Part shown: in pieces, positions 59,690 to 64,000 of the stretch | Numbering within the stretch: position 1 is the stretch's first letter | Layout of the letters: every line of letters starts with the position of its first letter | Source: an uncultured Streptococcus sp. | Lineage (GTDB): Bacteria > Bacillota > Bacilli > Lactobacillales > Streptococcaceae | DNA: 64,000 nt | NCBI GenBank assembly: GCA_934229725.1 | Contig: CAKQDX010000012.1 | Coordinates: forward strand, 1 to 64,000 | Reading direction: 5' to 3' | The notes under the pieces: generated by a model | The model's input: only the letters and a program-made list of their open reading frames with translations | Databases searched by the model: none | What the model was told of the DNA's origin: nothing | Translations under genes and position numbers: made by a program

Positions 59690-60136
59690 TTACCTCATTT
59701 CATTTAATCGTTCTTTTAAGACTGGATAGTAGCGTCTCGATACATGAACCTGCTTGTGAGTCTGATAGAAATTAACCGTGCTGGTCCCTGAAAAAGACTT
59801 CTCTAAAGAATAAATCTGCTTTACGTTGACAATGGTTGATTTGGAAATCCGACAAAAGGCAAGCGGAAGCAGTTCTTCTAACTCATAGAGCTTCTGCTTG
59901 ACCTCATAGGCCTCGTCCCTGGTATGCCCATAAATTTTCTCCCCATCTGTTTCAAAAAAGAGAATCGTTTCCAAATCTAGAAAGTACTCACTACGATCCT
60001 TGTAAAAGGCTAAAGGGGCCAACTTTTGCTTTAGAATAGATTCTTGGAGCCGCGCTATTTCTTCTGTTAATTGAGGAGCTCGAATCAAGATTTCAGGCTC
60101 ATCCATGGATGGGTCCAGTTCGATTCTAACTTTCAT
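59690..60136 (-). CDS. LytTR-domain DNA-binding regulator
   Basis: A 148-residue protein with a C-terminal LytTR DNA-binding domain (about 50-148): FYKDRSEYFLDLETILFFET, then CRISKSTIVNVKQIYSLEKS and VHVSRRYYPVLKERL. It has no receiver domain, so it is not a two-component regulator. The ATG at 60136 follows AAAGGAG with 5 nt spacing; a longer frame is rejected. A promoter TTGTTT-N16-TATAAT (-10 at 60168-60173) precedes it. It is co-transcribed with the LiaF-like gene, which likely controls its activity at the membrane. Confidence 0.82.
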   Translation of the reverse strand: MKVRIELDPSMDEPEILIRAPQLTEEIARLQESILKQKLAPLAFYKDRSEYFLDLETILFFETDGEKIYGHTRDEAYEVKQKLYELEELLPLAFCRISKSTIVNVKQIYSLEKSFSGTSTVNFYQTHKQVHVSRRYYPVLKERLNEMR

Positions 60137-60253
60137 AATACTCCTTTCCTGTCCTTTTGATGGTTCCATTATAACAACTGCTTTAAACAAAACAAGGCCT
60201 TTTAGGTAAGTGGCACGGTTTCCCCCCTAAGAGGTTAGTTAAGGCAAGCAAAA

Positions 60254-60277
60254 AGAACTTGGCTTCCACCAAGTTCT
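60254..60277 (-). terminator. Minus-strand terminator next to the ISL3 end
   Basis: Stem AGAACTTGG (60254-60262) / CCAAGTTCT (60269-60277) with TTTTTGC on the minus strand. The gene it served is not present beyond the insertion, so it is probably orphaned. Confidence 0.55.
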
Positions 60278-60683
60278 GGCTCTATAATTTCTGTAGTGGG
60301 TAAAACCACTGTAGAGATTATAGAGCTTTTTGAGTGTACACAAAAAGTCCCATAAGAACTATAATGAAAAGCAACCAAACCATCATTAGGAAGAACTTAT
60401 GAGACTTATTAAGAATACCACAGAATTAATCGGAATTAAAAATCCAAATATCATTATTTCACTTGTTTTTGAAAAAGATACCTACATTGAGGTTCAAGCA
60501 ACACTCGATTACTCTGCACCACCATGCCCTCACTGCCAAGGAAAAATGAACAAATATGACTTTCAAAAGCCTTCTAAAATCCCTCTCCTCGAGCAAGCGG
60601 GAACTCCAACTCTACTACGTCTTAAGAAGCGCCGTTTTCAGTGTAAAAGTTGTAGAAGAGTCACGGTAGCTGAGACAGCAACA
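60278..60683 (+). mobile_element. ISL3-family fragment (left end and transposase 5' part)
   Basis: The left terminal repeat GGCTCTATAATTTCTGTAGT begins at 60278 and is mirrored at 60306-60326, forming a long hairpin at the element end. Downstream the transposase ORF starts at 60399 (MRLIKNTTELIGIKNPNIII) with the ISL3 zinc-finger pattern CPHC and CKSC. The element stops at about 60675-60690, where adhE sequence begins; its catalytic domain and right end are missing. Confidence 0.8.
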
Positions 60684-61013
60684 TGGCCTAAGTACAACTA
60701 CTACCGTGCAGATGAAAAATACCAAGATATCGCACGCATGCTTGGACTTCCAGCTTCCACTCCAGAAGAAGGGGTTGAATCTTATGCAAAAGCTGTCTAC
60801 GAACTCGGTGAACGTATTGGGATCCAAATGAATTTTAGAGACCAAGGAATTGACGAAAAAGAATGGAAAGAACATTCTCGTGAATTAGCCTTCCTGGCTT
60901 ATGAAGACCAATGTTCACCAGCTACCCCACGTCTTCCAATGGTAGACCATATGCAAGAAATCATCGAAGATGCATACTATGGCTACAAAGAAAGACCAGG
61001 ACGCCGTAAATAA
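60399..61013 (+). pseudogene. In-frame fusion of ISL3 transposase N-terminus to AdhE C-terminus
   Basis: A 204-codon chimera. Residues 1 to about 93 are the N-terminal zinc-finger part of an ISL3 transposase (PPCPHCQGKMNKYDF, FQCKSCRRVTVAET). From about residue 97 it is the C-terminal end of bifunctional alcohol/aldehyde dehydrogenase AdhE: PKYNYYRADEKYQDIARMLG, ESYAKAVYELGERIG, MNFRDQGIDEKEWKEHSREL and DAYYGYKERPGRRK. The catalytic and NAD-binding parts of AdhE are gone. The frame is open, so a protein could be made, but neither activity is expected. The native adhE terminator remains at 61082-61129. Confidence 0.85.
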
Positions 61014-61081
61014 TTGTTTATCAGTCTAGAAGCAAGACAAAAACTCAATTTGAGGGAAAGATCCAGTAATTTTTCTATGAT

Positions 61082-61129
61082 AAAAGGCATCCTATCAAGG
61101 TTTTTGAATACCTGATAGGATGCCTTTTT
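61082..61129 (+). terminator. Terminator of the adhE remnant
   Basis: Long stem AAAAGGCATCCTATCAAGG (61082-61100) / CCTGATAGGATGCCTTTTT (61111-61129). Confidence 0.9.
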
Positions 61130-61183
61130 ATGATGTTGAGGCCTTTTTGCCCTTTTTGAAAAACTAGAATAGAAACAAAATAT

Positions 61184-61290
61184 ATAGTAGATTGAAACTG
61201 GACTAGTACACCTCTACTTCTAAAATATTGTTAGAAATCGATTTGACTGTCCTGATCTATTTGTCCTGTTCTTATTTCATTTTACTACAT
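61184..61290. repeat. RUP-like repeat element, 107 bp
   Basis: The segment begins ATAGTAGATTGAAACTGG and ends CTTATTTCATTTTACTACAT, giving imperfect inverted ends. Its length and wording (CACCTCTACTTCTAAAA, GATTTGACTGTCCTGATC) match my memory of RUP, the repeat unit of pneumococcus thought to be mobilised by IS630-Spn1. It lies in the 538-bp gap 61014-61551 with other mobile debris. Confidence 0.65.
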
Positions 61291-61301
61291 CTCAAATTGA
61301 G

Positions 61302-61350
61302 TATGACGAAGTGCGCTCCCATGTTCAGGGAACGCACTTCGTCATATTTT
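61302..61350 (+). terminator. Strong hairpin at the edge of an IS remnant
   Basis: Perfect 14-bp stem TATGACGAAGTGCG (61302-61315) / CGCACTTCGTCATA (61333-61346), with inner TCCC/GGGA pairing and a following TTTTT. It may work as a terminator or be the end of the adjacent IS3 remnant. Confidence 0.5.
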
Positions 61351-61537
61351 TCATATTCTTGAATCCATCAATAAAGACTATTGGGATGAATTTTTAAAGT
61401 TGAACTAATCATTTTTACAGGATGAGGTTTACAGCAGAGAGTTTGAAGGCTTTATCAAAGGTTTTTCTTGGCATAATGTCTTTTCCTCGTTTCCACTTAA
61501 TTTTGTGTCTACTTTATTATACCAAGTCCACCCTTAA
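61347..61537 (-). mobile_element. Decayed IS3-family orfA remnant
   Basis: On the minus strand from ATG 61474 the frame reads MPRKTFDKAFKLSAVNLIL then stop, and continues in another frame with ISSTLKIHPNSLY, stop, WIQEYEKY. This is the start of an IS3-family orfA broken by frameshift and stop codons. A terminal-repeat-like sequence TGGACTTGGTATAATAAAGT lies at 61518-61537 upstream. Confidence 0.7.
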
Positions 61538-61562
61538 GTTAGATTTGTTATCTAACTTAAGG
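61532..61562 (-). terminator. Hairpin at the end of the MatC-like gene
   Basis: Perfect stem CCTTAAGTTAGAT / ATCTAACTTAAGG overlapping the TAG stop at 61552. There is no long T run, so termination strength is uncertain. Confidence 0.5.
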
Positions 61563-62862
61563 AAGCTAGAAGGATGAGAATCCAGGTGGTCAAGAGTCCC
61601 AAACTTAAGCAGATGGGGACACCCAGAATAATTTGCTTTTTGAAGGCAAGGTCACGTTCCTCTGTATTGGGAAATGAGAGTTGAATGAGAGAACCAGCTG
61701 ATGAAAAGGGTGAGATATTAGTAGATAGAGAGCCAATAACGGTGGCTGTTGTGAGTAAGTGAATATCAATCTGGGGATTTTGAGCACTGATGATAGCAAT
61801 GATGGGAAAGAGGGCTGGAACTACAACGGATAGGGTGGAACTAAAGAGTGACATCACTCCAGCTATCACACAAAAGAACAGAGGTAACCAGAAATGAGGA
61901 ATGGTTGTTGTCATGAGGTGCCCTATCAGTGTGACTAAACCTGACTTGACCGCTAGAGACATTAGTAAGCTCATGCCGCAGAGCATGATAATTGTAGCCC
62001 AGGGAACCTTAGCCAAAATGGCTTCTTGCTTCCCTAATTTGAGCCTTAAGGCGAGGCAGACCATGAGTATTGAGACAAAGCCAATATCAAATGTTTTTCG
62101 ATAAGTAGCTATCCAGGCGATGTTTGGGAAAATGAGATGCAACAAGGGAAAAAGCCAAACCAAAACTATGCTGCTGATCATGAGCAAGGTGGTTTGTCTT
62201 TGAACCTTGCTGAGGAGTGGTGGTTGGTCAATAGTCAAGGATGAGTTTGTTCTTCCCTTACTATAGTGGCTGTAACAGGATAATAAAAGCAAGACGATGA
62301 ATGGGTAGATAATGCTGACGAAAAAGATATGATTGCCAAGTGAAAAAGCTTGCTCTTCCCATCCCATTTGCTTAAACAGGCCTTGAAAGACAATGCCTGA
62401 GCTACTGGTTATCAAATTAGCCCCTCCTGAAGCTCCCCAATTGACGGCTTGAGCTCCAATCAAAGGGTGTTTGTCCGCTTTTTGACAGAGGGTAATCGCT
62501 AGAGGACAGCAAACGGCCATAGTAGTGAAAAATCCAGCACCTAAAGCAGACAAAAGGGTTGCCATCAGGTATAAAATTATGTAGAGGGCGTTAGGGTGGG
62601 TGCGTGTGCGGTAGAGAATGTGTTGGGCCAAAACATCAAGAGTACCGTTAGTTGTTGCAACGTTATAAAAGAGAGAGACGCTAAAAATGGTAAAAAAGAG
62701 TGAGGTTGGCCAAAAATGAAGAAGTTTTTCGGGGCTTAATCCCATGAGAGTGGTTGCGATGAGGTAAGAAAAAGCAATAGCCAGCAGGCCAATATTGATT
62801 TTGGTGCGGAAACCAATTCCAATGGCTAGAGCAATGGCGCTAATCATTATTAAATGAATCAT
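61552..62862 (-). CDS. MatC-type dicarboxylate carrier
   Basis: A 436-residue transporter with about 12 helices of the ion-transporter superfamily. The N-terminal half follows the MatC (malonate/dicarboxylate carrier) pattern: IGIGFRTKINIGLLAIAFSY, GLSPEKLLHFWPTSLFFTIF and GAQAVNWGASGGANLITSSS (about 137-156). The second half has the repeated VIGSLSTNISPFSSAG loop (about 380-395). It is divergent from nadC across a shared operator. Since nadC uses quinolinate, a pyridine dicarboxylate, quinolinate uptake is an attractive inference. Confidence 0.78.
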   Translation of the reverse strand: MIHLIMISAIALAIGIGFRTKINIGLLAIAFSYLIATTLMGLSPEKLLHFWPTSLFFTIFSVSLFYNVATTNGTLDVLAQHILYRTRTHPNALYIILYLMATLLSALGAGFFTTMAVCCPLAITLCQKADKHPLIGAQAVNWGASGGANLITSSSGIVFQGLFKQMGWEEQAFSLGNHIFFVSIIYPFIVLLLLSCYSHYSKGRTNSSLTIDQPPLLSKVQRQTTLLMISSIVLVWLFPLLHLIFPNIAWIATYRKTFDIGFVSILMVCLALRLKLGKQEAILAKVPWATIIMLCGMSLLMSLAVKSGLVTLIGHLMTTTIPHFWLPLFFCVIAGVMSLFSSTLSVVVPALFPIIAIISAQNPQIDIHLLTTATVIGSLSTNISPFSSAGSLIQLSFPNTEERDLAFKKQIILGVPICLSLGLLTTWILILLASLS

Positions 62863-62947
62863 TGAATTGTCCTTTCAGTTAGAATATGGAAATAGGTTGG
62901 CAATTTTGGCGCTCAAAAGACCACCTGTTTCCTATTGGTACTTTACT

Positions 62948-63015
62948 ATTATACACAAAAAAAATACCATTGTATATACAATGGTATTGACAATGGTATT
63001 GACACTTATTATAAT
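62948..63015. promoter_or_regulatory. Divergent promoters and shared palindromic operator, nadC / matC-like
   Basis: A perfect 24-bp palindrome (62964-62987, half-site ATACCATTGTAT) is followed by a further copy of its right arm, so CAATGGTATTGACA occurs twice (62979-63004). The nadC promoter is fully consensus: TTGACA (62987-62992), 17 bp, TATAAT (63010-63015). On the minus strand TATACA within the palindrome and TATAAT (62948-62953), 17 bp apart, can serve the MatC-like gene. A repressor bound here would cover both -35 regions. Confidence 0.75.
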
Positions 63016-63110
63016 TAAAAATGAGGTATTTAGGTTTGTGATTTCCTTTGGAAGTTAATAGTAATTGCCTCTAGTGCTTACAAGTGATATTAAAAAGAGA
63101 GGACTTAGTG

Positions 63111-63983
63111 ATGTCAATCATTTCAACTGATTTAACCCCTTTTCAAATAGATGATACATTGAAAGCAGCCTTGCGAGAAGATATTCATTCCGAAGATTAC
63201 AGTACTAATGCCATTTTTGATCATCATGGCCAAGCCAAGGTGTCGCTTTTTGCCAAGGAAGCTGGTGTTTTAGCGGGGCTAACCGTTTTTCAAAGGGTTT
63301 TTACCCTATTTGATGCCGAGGTGACCTTCCAGAATCCTCATCAATTTAAGGATGGGGATCGTTTGACTAGTGGCGATTTGGTTTTAGAAATCGTAGGATC
63401 GGTGAGAAGTCTCTTAACATGTGAACGCGTTGCCTTGAATTTTTTACAACATTTATCAGGGATTGCTTCGATGACAGCTGCTTATGTAGAAGCCTTAGGC
63501 GATGATTGCATTAAGGTATTTGATACTCGAAAAACTACTCCTAATTTACGTCTTTTTGAGAAATATGCCGTGAGAGTTGGCGGTGGCTATAATCATCGCT
63601 TTAATTTATCAGATGCTATCATGCTAAAAGACAATCACATTGCGGCAGTAGGTAGTGTTCAAAAGGCAATTGCTCAAGCGCGTGCCTATGCCCCTTTTGT
63701 GAAAATGGTCGAGGTGGAAGTGGAAAGCCTTGCTGCTGCCGAAGAAGCTGCGGCGGCGGGTGCTGATATTATCATGTTGGATAATATGTCATTGGAAGAG
63801 ATTGAACAGGCCATTACCCTAATTGCAGGACGTTCTCGGATTGAATGTTCTGGAAATATTGATATGACCACTATTAGCCGTTTTCGTGGTTTAGCGATTG
63901 ATTACGTCTCCAGTGGTAGTTTAACCCATAGTGCTAAGAGTCTTGATTTTTCCATGAAGGGGTTAACCTACCTTGATGTCTAA
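63111..63983 (+). CDS. nadC: Nicotinate-nucleotide pyrophosphorylase (carboxylating)
   Basis: A 290-residue quinolinate phosphoribosyltransferase that makes nicotinate mononucleotide from quinolinate and PRPP for NAD synthesis. Motifs: ALREDIHSEDYSTNAIF (about 20-36), CERVALNFLQHLSGIASMTA (about 104-123), DTRKTTPNLRLFEKYAVRVG (about 139-158), GGYNHRFNLSDAIMLKDNH, and EVEVESLAAAEEAAAAGADI. The ATG at 63111 follows GAGG by 8 nt; nine upstream codons are not needed. nadA and nadB are not seen here, so quinolinate may have to be imported. Confidence 0.95.
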   Translation: MSIISTDLTPFQIDDTLKAALREDIHSEDYSTNAIFDHHGQAKVSLFAKEAGVLAGLTVFQRVFTLFDAEVTFQNPHQFKDGDRLTSGDLVLEIVGSVRSLLTCERVALNFLQHLSGIASMTAAYVEALGDDCIKVFDTRKTTPNLRLFEKYAVRVGGGYNHRFNLSDAIMLKDNHIAAVGSVQKAIAQARAYAPFVKMVEVEVESLAAAEEAAAAGADIIMLDNMSLEEIEQAITLIAGRSRIECSGNIDMTTISRFRGLAIDYVSSGSLTHSAKSLDFSMKGLTYLDV

Positions 63984-64000
63984 GTTGCAAAATAAACTAA

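Overview
The window looks like a chromosomal segment of a low-GC streptococcus of the salivarius group (S. thermophilus / S. salivarius / S. vestibularis). The basis is the protein content (pyruvate formate-lyase, PepX beside a glycerol-type aquaporin, the rsmH-ftsL-pbpX-mraY block, RexAB, ProBA), blp-type bacteriocin genes with double-glycine leaders, and a ComR-box type typical of this group. The species call rests on recognition only, without any search. I saw no rRNA, tRNA, CRISPR array or prophage.

Layout. 1-13.7 kb: an IS end, a lipoprotein, dinB, pfl, a secreted alpha-carbonic anhydrase, a GNAT enzyme, two related membrane proteins, a serine hydrolase overlapping cppA, a CPBP-type membrane protein, an aquaglyceroporin and pepX. 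13.8-19.35 kb: a bacteriocin island on the minus strand, built of short operons (bacteriocin, immunity-like membrane protein, and a second small GG-leader peptide). Three of its promoters carry BlpR/ComE-like direct repeats and one carries a perfect ComR-type palindrome. A thioredoxin-fold BlpG-like protein sits inside. At its left edge an IS3-family fragment is joined to a broken immunity gene. 19.4-27.4 kb: an asymmetric heterodimeric ABC exporter, a secreted protein, then yunD-like, yutD-like, rlmN and vanZ-like genes. 27.4-27.95 kb: a second ComR-boxed bacteriocin/immunity pair standing alone. 28.1-34.1 kb: cshB and the rsmH-ftsL-pbpX-mraY division/wall cluster.

34.2-42.3 kb: Ser-rich envelope proteins, two DUF805 proteins, proBA, an ABC transporter and a DUF554 protein. 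42.3-42.6 kb: a likely small RNA between convergent genes. 42.6-49.6 kb: rexBA. 49.8-52.6 kb: two tandem GHKL sensor-kinase-like proteins that appear to lack the phosphoacceptor histidine and have no response regulator beside them. 52.9-58.6 kb: an operon of an Hsp70-like ATPase, a membrane protein with a degenerate J-like region, an ABCG-type transporter and two envelope proteins. 59-60.1 kb: a LytTR regulator and its LiaF-like partner. 60.3-61.5 kb: mobile DNA debris, including an ISL3 transposase fused in frame to the last ~108 codons of adhE, a RUP-like repeat and an IS3 remnant. 61.5-64 kb: a MatC-type carrier divergent from nadC across a shared perfect palindrome.

How it fits together. 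pfl and the adhE remnant concern mixed-acid fermentation; loss of most of adhE would remove the ethanol branch unless another copy exists. The bacteriocin genes fall into two promoter classes, one expected to answer a Blp peptide pheromone and one expected to answer the competence regulator ComR or a paralogue. No exporter or regulator for them lies in the window, so they depend on genes elsewhere. Several housekeeping genes (rsmH, proB, a GNAT gene, a CPBP gene, perhaps yunD) have a -10 box 6-7 nt before the start codon, which predicts leaderless mRNAs.
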